DNA of 64,000 bases from Pseudomonas sp. H9 (GTDB lineage: Bacteria; Pseudomonadota; Gammaproteobacteria; Pseudomonadales; Pseudomonadaceae): the NCBI RefSeq assembly GCF_004353925.1, contig NZ_SMOK01000022.1:86554-150553 (forward strand). The letters run 5' to 3'. The notes beneath the pieces were generated by a model. The model had not been told where the DNA came from, made no database searches, and saw only the letters and a list, made by a program, of their open reading frames with translations. A program made the position numbers and the translations under genes. Shown piece after piece: positions 26,996 through 35,111 of this stretch (position 1 is the stretch's first letter; the number at the start of each line of letters is the position of its first letter).

Positions 26996-27322
26996 TCAAT
27001 GCGCACTGCGGTATTCTTCTCGGTCTCTGATGATGGGGGAAGTTAACCGTGGATCAGGTTCGTTAGTTTGTGGAAGTGCTTCTTCTGTTGTTGTTACACC
27101 GGAAGCAGTAGGCTGTTCCTTGACCATCTGCACATAACGTTCGCCCGCGTTTTGATCGAATTGACTTCTTGCTGCTGCATTATCCATGTGATAGTCGATC
27201 AATCTATCGCTGCCGCCTTCGGCAAGTAACAGTACATTGTTATTGGTTGTATTCGCTGCGGAGCCGATACTACTAAAAAGGGCAGCCGCTAACACTACCG
27301 ACATTTTAAATATCAGTTTCAT
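26996..27322 (-). CDS. Small secreted protein of unknown function
   Basis: A 108-residue protein with a clear signal peptide (KLIFKMSVVLAAALFSSIGS, cleavage near residue 22). The mature part is polar, Asn- and Thr-rich at the start (ANTTNNN), has no Cys, and ends in a proline-rich, probably unfolded tail. GAGGGA precedes the ATG. It converges on the ECF sigma gene and diverges from the LapG-like gene. No family recognised. The candidate ECF promoter just upstream suggests control by the neighbouring sigma factor. Confidence 0.7.
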   Translation of the reverse strand: MKLIFKMSVVLAAALFSSIGSAANTTNNNVLLLAEGGSDRLIDYHMDNAAARSQFDQNAGERYVQMVKEQPTASGVTTTEEALPQTNEPDPRLTSPIIRDREEYRSAH

Positions 27323-27341
27323 GATGAATTCCCTCAGAAAG

Positions 27342-27355
27342 CTCAAGCGCTTGAG
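27342..27355. promoter_or_regulatory. 14-bp perfect palindrome in the leader of the small secreted gene
   Basis: CTCAAGCGCTTGAG is its own reverse complement. It lies 20 bp before the start codon at 27322 and just downstream of a candidate ECF promoter, a place where a repressor could block transcription. It may instead fold as an RNA hairpin. Confidence 0.4.
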
Positions 27356-27367
27356 GTGTGCTATTCA

Positions 27368-27395
27368 TAGACGCACGAGCATCCGCTTTGTTACA
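27368..27395 (-). promoter_or_regulatory. Candidate ECF sigma promoter for the small secreted gene
   Basis: On the minus strand, TGTAAC (27390-27395) is followed after exactly 16 bp by CGTCTA (27368-27373), matching the general ECF pattern of an AAC-type -35 and a CGTC-type -10. Transcription would start about 40 bp before the start codon. The match is by eye only. Confidence 0.35.
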
Positions 27396-27504
27396 GCTGA
27401 CTTTTGCAGTTTTTCCGACGGATGCACCTTGCTTGCCAATATGTCATGCCTTATGGTGCGAATCGTTTTTAGGCGGTCGGTCTGTAGGAACCATTGCTTA
27501 TTAA

Positions 27505-28281
27505 GTGAGGTACTGCTTGATAAAACGCTATGCCCTTATTTCCAAATGTAGTGGTGAACGAGTAATTCGATTTCTTTCCGCTATTGTGCTCGGTTGTGGA
27601 ATTGTGTGGGGAAGCGCTGTTGCCGCTCCACAGACGCAGAACACAGCGCCGATACAGACCAGCCTGCAGCGTCAGGACGCACTGCAGCGCATCAGCGACT
27701 GGCGTGCTTTGATCAGCGAGTCAAGCCATCTCTCGGATCACGAAAAGCTACGGCGAGTGAATGATTTCTTCAATCGCACGATCCGCTATGGCGAAGACAT
27801 CGACATCTGGAAAAAAGCTGATTATTGGGCGTCGCCCATGGAAACCCTGGAAATGGGCATGGGTGACTGCGAAGACTTTGCGTTGGCAAAGTTCTTCACG
27901 CTGCAGCAGCTCGGTATTGCAGACAGTCATTTACGCATGGTCTACGCGACACAAACGTCAACACAGCAAGCGCATATGGTGCTGGGCTACTGGGCGGATG
28001 CTGATGCCCAACCGGTGGTGTTGGACAACCTTGAGAACGCCATACTGCCAATCGCCCAACGCAATGATTTAGCAGTGAGATTTGCTTTTGATGAGCTGGG
28101 CCTGTACAGCTTCGATCATGAGCGTCTGCAGCGGGTAAGCGGTGTCGGGCAGTTGCCGAACTGGCAGCCCTTGTTGCAACGGGCCAAGCGTGAGGAAGCG
28201 GAAGTAGCTGCTAATCAGGCAAACGGCACCCCGCCAAACCTGATGATGTCAGCGCTGAGGACCACTGAGCCTAAGCGCTGA
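27505..28281 (+). CDS. LapG-like transglutaminase-type periplasmic cysteine protease (BTLCP)
   Basis: About 258 residues with an N-terminal signal segment (RFLSAIVLGCGIVWGSAVAA). The family core is complete: VNDFFNRTIRY, DYWASPMETLEMG, the catalytic Cys in GMGDCEDFALAKF, the His in QQAHMVLGYW, and the Asp in PVVLDNLENAI. LapG enzymes cut giant RTX adhesins (LapA/LapF) to release biofilm cells and are held back by LapD. Here there is no lapD or adhesin gene nearby, so this is an orphan paralogue. GTG 27505 is used; TTG 27517 has GAGG better placed. It sits beside an ECF sigma gene. Confidence 0.85.
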   Translation: MRYCLIKRYALISKCSGERVIRFLSAIVLGCGIVWGSAVAAPQTQNTAPIQTSLQRQDALQRISDWRALISESSHLSDHEKLRRVNDFFNRTIRYGEDIDIWKKADYWASPMETLEMGMGDCEDFALAKFFTLQQLGIADSHLRMVYATQTSTQQAHMVLGYWADADAQPVVLDNLENAILPIAQRNDLAVRFAFDELGLYSFDHERLQRVSGVGQLPNWQPLLQRAKREEAEVAANQANGTPPNLMMSALRTTEPKR

Positions 28282-28509
28282 TCAGTCGGCCTTGGCGCGC
28301 ACGATGCGCCCGCTTTTGATCTCGTCGGCATAGGCATGCAGTTTGTCGGAGTCTTTGTACAAACGGTTCATCAGGTGCAGCACGGCGACCACATCGACGC
28401 CGTCGATGCGCTCGGCCAGACGGCTGATTTCGCCTGCGGTGCGCTCAAGGTTGGTGGCAACGCTTTTCAGGTCGCGCTTGAGTTCGGCGGATGATTTTTT
28501 CAGGGCCAT
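28282..28509 (-). CDS. Small hypothetical helical protein, 75 residues
   Basis: A charged, all-helical protein starting MALKKSSAELKRDLKSVATN with leucine spacing that suggests a coiled coil (residues 8-40). The ATG has a GGAGG just upstream (in GAGGAGGTCCC). No signal peptide, no Cys. Its stop lies directly against the stop of the LapG-like gene (convergent, no gap). It is separated from fdhE by a REP. No family is recognised. Confidence 0.65.
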   Translation of the reverse strand: MALKKSSAELKRDLKSVATNLERTAGEISRLAERIDGVDVVAVLHLMNRLYKDSDKLHAYADEIKSGRIVRAKAD

Positions 28510-28534
28510 GGGACCTCCTCAGATAGTGGCTTTA

Positions 28535-28583
28535 ATCGCGGGGCAAGCCCGCTCCCACAGTGGGAGCGGGCTTGCCCCGCGAT
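28535..28583. repeat. REP hairpin with 3-nt loop
   Basis: A perfect 23-bp stem (core GCGGGGCAAGCCCGCTCCCA) around the loop CAG. It lies six bases beyond the fdhE stop and may end the fdn transcript. Confidence 0.88.
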
Positions 28584-28588
28584 GGTTT

Positions 28589-29500
28589 CTAGCCGGGAAA
28601 CAGAAACGGACTGATCCCACTACGGCCATACCCTTCACGCTCCACCTCGGCATCCAGCGCCAGGGAGGCAAGGTCGTCGGCCAGCAATTCCAGATCACGG
28701 TCCTTTTCCGGGTAGAAGACTTTCAGGTAGCTGTGACAATCGTTGCAGCTTTCAGCTTTGACCGCGGCATCCTGCCGTTCCAGCGACCAGTAGTCCAGCG
28801 CGCCGGTGGCTTCGCAGTTGCTGCACTTGACCCGGACCATATGCCAGCGGCACTCACACAGGCTGCACTGCAAGTAACGCAAGCCTGCTTGCGCACCGGT
28901 CATCACCACACTGGCCAGCGGCGCGCTGGCACACACCGGGCAGTGCTGGCGCTGTTCGCCCAAATGCGCACTGGCCGAGGCGGGCAGTGCGCTGGCCAAT
29001 TGAGTGAAGTACAGCGATAGGGCAGCCCACACAAACAACGCCCGGCCGCTGCCGACCTGCTCATAGCCACCGGCCAGCAAGGCGCTGGCGAGGTCTTCCA
29101 ATTGCTCAGGGGGGAGCCCGCGCAAGCCGTCCAGGGTGATACGGACCGCTGTGCTGGCGTCAGGATAAAGCTGCTCGATCACTCCCTGCAGCAATTGCTG
29201 CCAATAGTGGTCGCGCGGATAGTCGCCGCTGGCCAGCGGTGCCCGTCCGTGACCCAGTCGTTCAACCAGCGAGGCTTTGAGTGCCTCGGGCAGTGGCATG
29301 CGCTCCAGCAACTGTTGCTGGGTGTCGGCCAGTTGTGCGCAGAAGCTCAGGTAATCAGCCATGGCGTTCCCTACGGCCAGCGCGCGCAGACGTGCTGCGC
29401 GTTTGGCGTAACGGTCTTTGAGCGACGGCAGCAGGACCGGGATGATCTCGTTGACCCCGCCGGTCGGCGTCTGCACGGCCGTCATCTGAATGCTGCTCAT
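28589..29500 (-). CDS. fdhE: Formate dehydrogenase accessory protein FdhE
   Basis: A 303-residue cytoplasmic protein needed for maturation of respiratory formate dehydrogenase. Rubredoxin-like cysteine pairs are seen as HCPVCASAPL, CSLC, KCSNCEATG and SCNDCHS, in the second half, where they bind iron. The N-terminal half is helical. Its ATG overlaps the fdnI stop by 4 nt. It is the last gene of the operon. Confidence 0.95.
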   Translation of the reverse strand: MSSIQMTAVQTPTGGVNEIIPVLLPSLKDRYAKRAARLRALAVGNAMADYLSFCAQLADTQQQLLERMPLPEALKASLVERLGHGRAPLASGDYPRDHYWQQLLQGVIEQLYPDASTAVRITLDGLRGLPPEQLEDLASALLAGGYEQVGSGRALFVWAALSLYFTQLASALPASASAHLGEQRQHCPVCASAPLASVVMTGAQAGLRYLQCSLCECRWHMVRVKCSNCEATGALDYWSLERQDAAVKAESCNDCHSYLKVFYPEKDRDLELLADDLASLALDAEVEREGYGRSGISPFLFPG

Positions 29501-30141
29501 GGCTTGCTCCCGGTTTTGCCCTGCTTGCTGATCTGCCGGTACCAGCGGTCATGGTGGGTTTTGGCCCAGGTACGGCTGACGTAACCGGTGACCATGCCGC
29601 GAATCGACCCTTTGACCCAGAACGCCAGGTAGGCATGGCCAATGATCAGCAAGATCAGGCTGATGCCGGCAACCGCATGCACCAGCAGGCCGATGCGGAT
29701 GGCAGGGATGGAGAACAGAGGTGCGAAGTACGGGCGCCAGATCACCACACCGCTGAGCAGCAGCACGGTGATCAGGCTCATGATCCCCCAGAACAACACC
29801 TTCTGCCCGGCGTTGTACTTGCCGATGTTCAAGGCCGGGTCATGCTTGCCGGCCAGCACCTGCTTGACGTTCTTGAACCACTGCAGGTCTTCGCGTTCCG
29901 GCAGGTTGTAACGCACGAAGCGCACGAACAGGAACATCAGCAGCACGAACACCACGACGCCAAAGAACGGATGAAGGATGCGTGCCAGCTGCGGGGTGCC
30001 GAACACCGCATTGAGGCCGTTGAACGACGGGAAGAACCACGACAGCCCCGACAACGCCACGGCGATAAAGCAGATCACCATGAACCAGTGGCAGGCACGG
30101 TCGATAAAGCGGGTGCGCAGGATCAGTTTGTCGGTGTTCAT
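29497..30141 (-). CDS. fdnI: Formate dehydrogenase-N cytochrome b556 subunit
   Basis: A 214-residue membrane subunit with four hydrophobic segments. Heme-ligand histidines fit FIDRACHWFMVICF (helix 1), LHPFFGVVVFV (helix 2), and LLVHAVAGISLILLIIGHAY (helix 4). It anchors FdnGH in the inner membrane and passes electrons from the iron-sulfur chain to quinone. Overlaps fdnH and fdhE by 4 nt each, as in a tightly coupled operon. Confidence 0.95.
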   Translation of the reverse strand: MNTDKLILRTRFIDRACHWFMVICFIAVALSGLSWFFPSFNGLNAVFGTPQLARILHPFFGVVVFVLLMFLFVRFVRYNLPEREDLQWFKNVKQVLAGKHDPALNIGKYNAGQKVLFWGIMSLITVLLLSGVVIWRPYFAPLFSIPAIRIGLLVHAVAGISLILLIIGHAYLAFWVKGSIRGMVTGYVSRTWAKTHHDRWYRQISKQGKTGSKP

Positions 30142-31034
30142 GCGTGGCTATCCTCCTCGCGTTTCTCGTCCTGTTCGTCAACCTCGTTGGGGCCGACGCC
30201 GATGTAGTGGAACAGGGTGCCGGCCAGGGTGGCGAAGAACGCCGCGGCGGCTACTGGTTTCATCCAGCCTTTCCAGCCCTGGATGGCTGTGCTGATCCGC
30301 GGGTCGGTCGGCAGTTTGTGGTACAGCTGGGGTTTGTCGGCATGCTGCAGCACGTACACCACGTGGGTACCGCCGACGCCCTGCGGGTCGTAGATCCCCG
30401 CGCCGGCAAAGCCCCGGCCCTGTAGCTCGGTGACGCGCTCGCTGGCCTGATGCAACATGTCTTGCTTGCTGCCGAAATTGATTGCGCCGGTCGGGCAGGT
30501 TTTCACGCAGGCCGGCTCCTGGCCCACCGACACCCGGTCGACACACAGGGTGCACTTGTAGGCCTTGTTGTCTTTCTGGCTGATGCGCGGTACATCGAAC
30601 GGGCAACCGGCGATGCAGTAGCCGCAACCAATGCAGTGCTCGGACTGAAAATCGACGATACCGTTGGCGTATTGAATGATCGCCCCCGGTTGCGGGCAGG
30701 CTTTCAGGCAGCCCGGATCGGCGCAGTGCATGCAGCCATCCTTGCGGATCAGCCATTCGAGCTTGCCGCTTTCGTCTTCGACTTCGTCGAAGCGCATCAA
30801 CGTCCAGGTGTCGGCGCTGAGGTCCGCCGGGTTGTCGTAGACGCCGACGTTATGGCCGACTTCGTCACGCAGGTCGTTCCATTCGTTACAGGCCACCTGG
30901 CAGGCTTTGCAGCCGATACAGATGCTGACGTCGATCAGCTTGGCCACTTCAGCCTGGTGGTCACGGGTGTGCGGCGCCGGGGTCAGCACGCTGGTGGCCG
31001 AGCGGCGGACGATGTCTTGGGATTGCATGGACAT
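30138..31034 (-). CDS. fdnH: Formate dehydrogenase-N iron-sulfur subunit
   Basis: A 298-residue beta subunit with four [4Fe-4S] sites: ICIGCKACQVACNEW, HCADPGCLKACPQ, HCIGCGYCIAGCPFDVP and CTLCVDRVSVG with ACVKTCPTGAI. A C-terminal transmembrane helix lies near residues 255-275, which fits the periplasm-facing enzyme. The ATG at 31034 has GAGG eight bases upstream; a further ATG at 31058 is possible. It starts 10 bp after the fdnG stop. Confidence 0.95.
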   Translation of the reverse strand: MSMQSQDIVRRSATSVLTPAPHTRDHQAEVAKLIDVSICIGCKACQVACNEWNDLRDEVGHNVGVYDNPADLSADTWTLMRFDEVEDESGKLEWLIRKDGCMHCADPGCLKACPQPGAIIQYANGIVDFQSEHCIGCGYCIAGCPFDVPRISQKDNKAYKCTLCVDRVSVGQEPACVKTCPTGAINFGSKQDMLHQASERVTELQGRGFAGAGIYDPQGVGGTHVVYVLQHADKPQLYHKLPTDPRISTAIQGWKGWMKPVAAAAFFATLAGTLFHYIGVGPNEVDEQDEKREEDSHA

Positions 31035-31044
31035 GGTTTCGCCC

Positions 31045-34000
31045 TCAGACCTTTTCAATGTTCACGAGAAACGCCTTGTACTCCGGCGTCTGGGTATTCG
31101 AGTCGCCAACGCCAGGGGTCAGGGTATTGGCCAGGAAGCCCTTGCGGGTGGCGCCTTCATAACCCCAGTGGCACGGGATGCCGATGGTGTCGACATCCTG
31201 GCCATTGACTGCCAGACGACGAATACGCTTGGTCACCACTGCTTTGGCCTTGATGTAGCCGCGCTGGGTGCTGACCTTGACGGTGTCGCCCTGCACGATG
31301 CCCTTGTCGTGGGCCAGTTTTTCGCCGATCTCGATGAACTGCTCCGGCTGGATGATGGCGTTGAGCTTGGCGTGCTTGGTCCAGTGGCGGAACAACTCGG
31401 TGATCGAGTAGGTGGTGGCCACGTAAGGGAAGTCTTCGCGTTTGCCCATGCGTTTGCGGTCGCTTTCATACAGGCGTGCGGTCGGGCTGTAGGTCACCTT
31501 CGGGTGTAATGGGTTGCTCGCCAACGGGCTTTCAGTGGGTTCGTAGTGTTCCGGGAACGGGCCATCGTTCAATGCGCCCACCGAGAACAGCCGGCCCAGG
31601 CCTTCGGGCAGCATGATGAACGGGTTGACCTTGCCACCAGGCGCCGCCGTTACGGCGAAGTCAGGCACGTCGACGCCGCTCCAGCGTTGGCCGTCCCAGC
31701 CGATTAACTGGCGTTTCGGGTCCCAGGGTTTGCCCTGTGGGTCGGCCGAGGCACGGTTGTAGAGAATCCGTCGGTTCTGCGGCCAGGCCCAGGCCCAGCC
31801 AGGGGTGCAGCCCAGGCCACTGTCGGCGTTGTCGCGGCGGGCCATCTGGTTGCCTTGCTCGGTCCAGGAACCGGCGAAGATCCAGTTGAAGCATTGGGTG
31901 CTGCCGTCATCGCGCAGTTGCGAGAAGTCGTTGAGCAACTGGCCTTTGCGCAGGATCAGGTTGCCTTGATCATCATGCAGGTCGGCCAAGGCGCGGCCAT
32001 TGGACTCCTTGGCCACTTCTTCGGGTTTGGGGTCGTACGGGTCGGCGTAATCCCAGGCCATGTTAAGAATTGGCGCCGGGTTGGCACCACCTTCCTTCTC
32101 GTACAGCTCACGGATTTTCATGAACAGGTGACCGAGGATCTTGCCATCGTGCCAGGCCTCGCCCGGTGGCGCGGCACCGGCCCAGTGCCATTGCAACCAG
32201 CGCCCGGAGTTGACGATCGAGCCGTCTTCTTCGGCAAAGCAAGAGGAGGGCAGGCGGAACACTTCGGTCTGGATCGAGGCGGTATCGACATCGTGTTGTT
32301 CGCCGTGGTTCTGCCAGAAACTCGAGGTCTCGGTAGCCAACGGGTCGATAATCACCAGAAACTTGAGTTTGGCCAGGGCCGCCTGGGCTTTGTTCTTGTC
32401 CGGGAACGCCGCCACCGGGTTGAAACCCTGGGCGATGTAGCCGTTGACCTTGCCCTCGTACATGCGGTTGCTGTAGTTGAGCACGTCATAACTGTCGTCC
32501 CACTTGGGCAGCCAGTCGAAGCCCCAGTCGTTGTCGGCGGTGGCCTTTTCGCCCCAGAGGCTTTTCATCAGGCTGATGAAAAACTTCGGCGTGTGCTTGT
32601 AGTAGTTGACCTGATCCTCCAGCAGCGCTGTCGGGGTGGTCTGCTTGAGGTAAGTGGCCAGGGTGGTCTGCTCGTCGGACGGCAGATTCATGTAGCCGGG
32701 CAGGCGCAGCGACAGCAGGCCAAGGTCGGTGTAACCCTGAATGTTGGAGTGACCACGCAGGGCGTTGACGCCACCACCGGCCATGCCGATGTTGCCCAAC
32801 AGCAACTGGATCATGCCCGATCCGCGGATCATTTGTGCGCCGTTGGTGTGGTGGGTCCAGCCCAGGGCATAGAGGAAAGTGGCGGTGCGATCCGGGACGC
32901 AAGTGCTGGCGAGGATTTCGCAGATCTGCAGGAAGTCACTCTGCGGTGTACCACAGATGTTCGTGACGACTTCAGGGGTGTAGCGGCTGACGTGGGCCTT
33001 GAGCAGGTTCCACACGCAGCGCGGGTGGCTCAGGCTCAGGTCGCGTTTGGCGTAGCCTTTTTCGTCCAGCTCATAGGTCCAGGAACTACGGTCGTAGCTG
33101 CGCTTTTTCTCGTCGTAGCCGCTGAACAGGCCGTCGTCGAAGTGGTAGTCCTCACGCACGATCAGGCTGGCGTTGGTGTAGTGGCGCACATACTCGTGCT
33201 GGACCTTATCGTGGCTGATCAGGTAGTTGACCACGCCCATCAGGAAGGTCACATCGGAGCCGGCACGGATCGGCGAGTAGATATCGGCCACGGCGGCACT
33301 GCGGTTGAAGCGTGGGTCGACGACGATGACCTTGGCGCCATTGCGGATCTTCGCCTCGATCACCCACTTGAAGCCCACCGGGTGCGCTTCAGCCGGGTTG
33401 CCGCCCATGATCAGCACCACGTTGGCGTTTTTGATGTCGACCCAGTTGTTGGTCATGGCGCCACGGCCGAAGGTCGGTGCCAGGGCCGAAACGGTTGGTG
33501 CGTGGCAGACACGTGCCTGGCTGTCGGTGCCGAGGATGCCCAGGGCGCGGGTGAAGCGTTGATCGAGCGAGCCGGTTTCACTGCTGGCCGCCGAGGAGCA
33601 CAACATGCCGGTGCTCAGCCAGCGGTTGACGGTGGTGCCCTTGGCGTTTTTCTCGATGAAGTTGGCGTCGCGGTCGTCTTTCATCAGGCGGGCAATACGC
33701 TCGATGGCGTGGTCCCAACTGATACGCTGCCAGGTGTTAGAACCCGGTGCGCGGTATTCGGGGAACAGCAGGCGCTGTTCACTGTGCACGTAGTCCACCA
33801 GGCCTGCGCCTTTAGGGCACAGCGAGCCACGGCTGACCGGGTGATCGGGGTCGCCTTCAATGTGGAAGATGCGCGCCTTGGCGTTTTTCGCGCCGTCGCC
33901 CAGGCTGTACATGAGAATGCCGCAACCGACCGAACAGTAGGTGCAGTTGTTGCGGGTTTCCTTGGCGCGCAACAGCTTGTACTGGCGCGACTGCGTGGCT

Positions 34001-34095
34001 TGGGCCATACCGGGCGCAAAGCCGAGGGTCGCGCAGGTGGCGGTAGCGACACCGGCGGTACATAGCTTGAAGAACTGGCGTCTGCCAAGTCCCAT
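31045..34095 (-). CDS. fdnG: Formate dehydrogenase-N catalytic subunit, cysteine form
   Basis: A 1016-residue molybdopterin enzyme oxidising formate in the periplasm. A Tat signal (GRRQFFKL) leads residues 4-11; the [4Fe-4S] motif NCTYCSVGCGILMYS is near 50-64. The residue that is selenocysteine in E. coli FdnG (RVUHGPT) is Cys197 here (RVCHAPT, codon TGC, 33505-33507). The rest of the chain is unbroken to the C-terminus. ATG 34095 has AAGGAG six bases before it. Cys-type enzymes usually work, though often slower; no selA/selB genes occur in this window. Confidence 0.95.
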   Translation of the reverse strand: MGLGRRQFFKLCTAGVATATCATLGFAPGMAQATQSRQYKLLRAKETRNNCTYCSVGCGILMYSLGDGAKNAKARIFHIEGDPDHPVSRGSLCPKGAGLVDYVHSEQRLLFPEYRAPGSNTWQRISWDHAIERIARLMKDDRDANFIEKNAKGTTVNRWLSTGMLCSSAASSETGSLDQRFTRALGILGTDSQARVCHAPTVSALAPTFGRGAMTNNWVDIKNANVVLIMGGNPAEAHPVGFKWVIEAKIRNGAKVIVVDPRFNRSAAVADIYSPIRAGSDVTFLMGVVNYLISHDKVQHEYVRHYTNASLIVREDYHFDDGLFSGYDEKKRSYDRSSWTYELDEKGYAKRDLSLSHPRCVWNLLKAHVSRYTPEVVTNICGTPQSDFLQICEILASTCVPDRTATFLYALGWTHHTNGAQMIRGSGMIQLLLGNIGMAGGGVNALRGHSNIQGYTDLGLLSLRLPGYMNLPSDEQTTLATYLKQTTPTALLEDQVNYYKHTPKFFISLMKSLWGEKATADNDWGFDWLPKWDDSYDVLNYSNRMYEGKVNGYIAQGFNPVAAFPDKNKAQAALAKLKFLVIIDPLATETSSFWQNHGEQHDVDTASIQTEVFRLPSSCFAEEDGSIVNSGRWLQWHWAGAAPPGEAWHDGKILGHLFMKIRELYEKEGGANPAPILNMAWDYADPYDPKPEEVAKESNGRALADLHDDQGNLILRKGQLLNDFSQLRDDGSTQCFNWIFAGSWTEQGNQMARRDNADSGLGCTPGWAWAWPQNRRILYNRASADPQGKPWDPKRQLIGWDGQRWSGVDVPDFAVTAAPGGKVNPFIMLPEGLGRLFSVGALNDGPFPEHYEPTESPLASNPLHPKVTYSPTARLYESDRKRMGKREDFPYVATTYSITELFRHWTKHAKLNAIIQPEQFIEIGEKLAHDKGIVQGDTVKVSTQRGYIKAKAVVTKRIRRLAVNGQDVDTIGIPCHWGYEGATRKGFLANTLTPGVGDSNTQTPEYKAFLVNIEKV

Positions 34096-34486
34096 GATCA
34101 TCTCCTTATTCTAGTGGCGGCACACAGCAGCAGGCATAGGCATGCCCGGCAACAAGGCGTCGCAAGCGCAGTGGGCTGGAATGAAGTCACGATTGGTTGC
34201 AGGCCCTGTCTGGCGCAGGGCTCGGGTTACGCGGATGAACGGTAGTGTATTCCCGTAATAAAAGTAGGACTAATCAAGGGTGTTGATGGCGCTATCGAGC
34301 GTCTCTATCAAGCGCGGTGTGGCCCGCGTCCCAGGCGCCCTGGCGACGCATAGTGGGTGGCAGGCACTAGACTAAAGTAGCAGCGGGCTTGCTGTAGGAG
34401 CGGGCTTGCTGTGGGAGCGGGCTTGCCCCGCGAATGCGGTAGGCCTGACAAAATTCAATCGCGAGGCAAGCCCGCCCCTACCATGC
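34096..34486. promoter_or_regulatory. Intergenic region upstream of fdnG
   Basis: 391 bases between fdnG and the SufR-like gene. The part away from the REP contains an inverted repeat, ATCAA-GGGTG-TTGAT at 34273-34287, which could bind a regulator. I see no ANR-type TTGAT-N4-ATCAA box. The fdn promoter must lie here because a REP and the upstream stop separate the genes. Confidence 0.4.
34382..34482. repeat. REP cluster with partial tandem units
   Basis: Three successive GAGCGGGCTTGC units, two of them truncated after GCTGT, are followed by a loop and one opposing arm (GCGAGGCAAGCCCGC). This looks like slippage within the REP. It ends five bases before the SufR-like stop and may end that transcript. 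Confidence 0.85.
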
Positions 34487-35098
34487 TCAGTCGCGTGTCA
34501 GCGCAAAACGGCACACAGCGCCACCGCGCAGCATGCATTCCAGGTGTTGCACCGTGCCCCCACCGAGGCTGCCGATCAGGGCCAGGTCGAGTTCACAGAC
34601 TTCAGGGTGGGCTTCGGCCAACTGATGAAATACGCAGTTATGGGCGACGATCTGCGCCGGGCCACCAGAGCGGAAAAACACTTCGGATTCATAGCCCACG
34701 TCTTTCATGTGCGCCGAGATCTGTTGTTCGTCGAGCTGCGTCGCGCTCAGGTCTGCCGCCATTTTCTGGCCCAGGTTACGCATCAGGCTGACCAGCGCTT
34801 CATGGCCGATCAAGCTGGCCACTTCATTGATCAACAGGTTGGCCAACAGGTGATAGTGGCGGGGGAACAATTCATGACCCGCCGCACTGAGCTGGTACAG
34901 CTGCTCAGGGCGGCGGCCGGTGGCGCGTAACTCACCACGCACCACCAAACCATCACGCTCCAGCGCCGCCAGGTGCTGGCGCACCGCAGTACGGGTGACC
35001 GCCAACTGGCTGGCCAGCTCTTCGATACTCATGCCGGCAGCCTGGTACAGCAGGGCCGAGAGCAGGTCCTGTTGTGTACGTCCCAACCCTTCGAACAT
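34487..35098 (-). CDS. SufR-like winged-helix regulator with C-terminal cysteine cluster
   Basis: A 203-residue DeoR/ArsR-type regulator. The HTH is SIEELASQLAVTRTAVRQHL (residues 24-43), followed by a wing with GRRPEQLYQLS. The C-terminal part has four cysteines: NCVF, PEVCEL, LECML and AVCRF, the first two separated by 12 residues as in SufR, which binds a 4Fe-4S cluster there; the spacing of the last two differs from classical SufR. It probably senses iron-sulfur status, oxygen or NO. It follows the His-helix gene by 13 bp and precedes fdnG. Confidence 0.82.
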   Translation of the reverse strand: MFEGLGRTQQDLLSALLYQAAGMSIEELASQLAVTRTAVRQHLAALERDGLVVRGELRATGRRPEQLYQLSAAGHELFPRHYHLLANLLINEVASLIGHEALVSLMRNLGQKMAADLSATQLDEQQISAHMKDVGYESEVFFRSGGPAQIVAHNCVFHQLAEAHPEVCELDLALIGSLGGGTVQHLECMLRGGAVCRFALTRD

Positions 35099-35111
35099 CT
35101 GCAGACCTCAC

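Noticed and set aside
31855..34065. 736-codon open frame antisense to fdnG
   Set aside because: Composition (Val-, Gly- and Gln-rich without domains) fits an antisense artefact; fdnG is intact and clearly real.
34096..34380. ANR/FNR box upstream of fdnG
   Set aside because: The TTGAT and ATCAA half-sites occur in the wrong order (ATCAA-N5-TTGAT), so this is not a regular ANR site.
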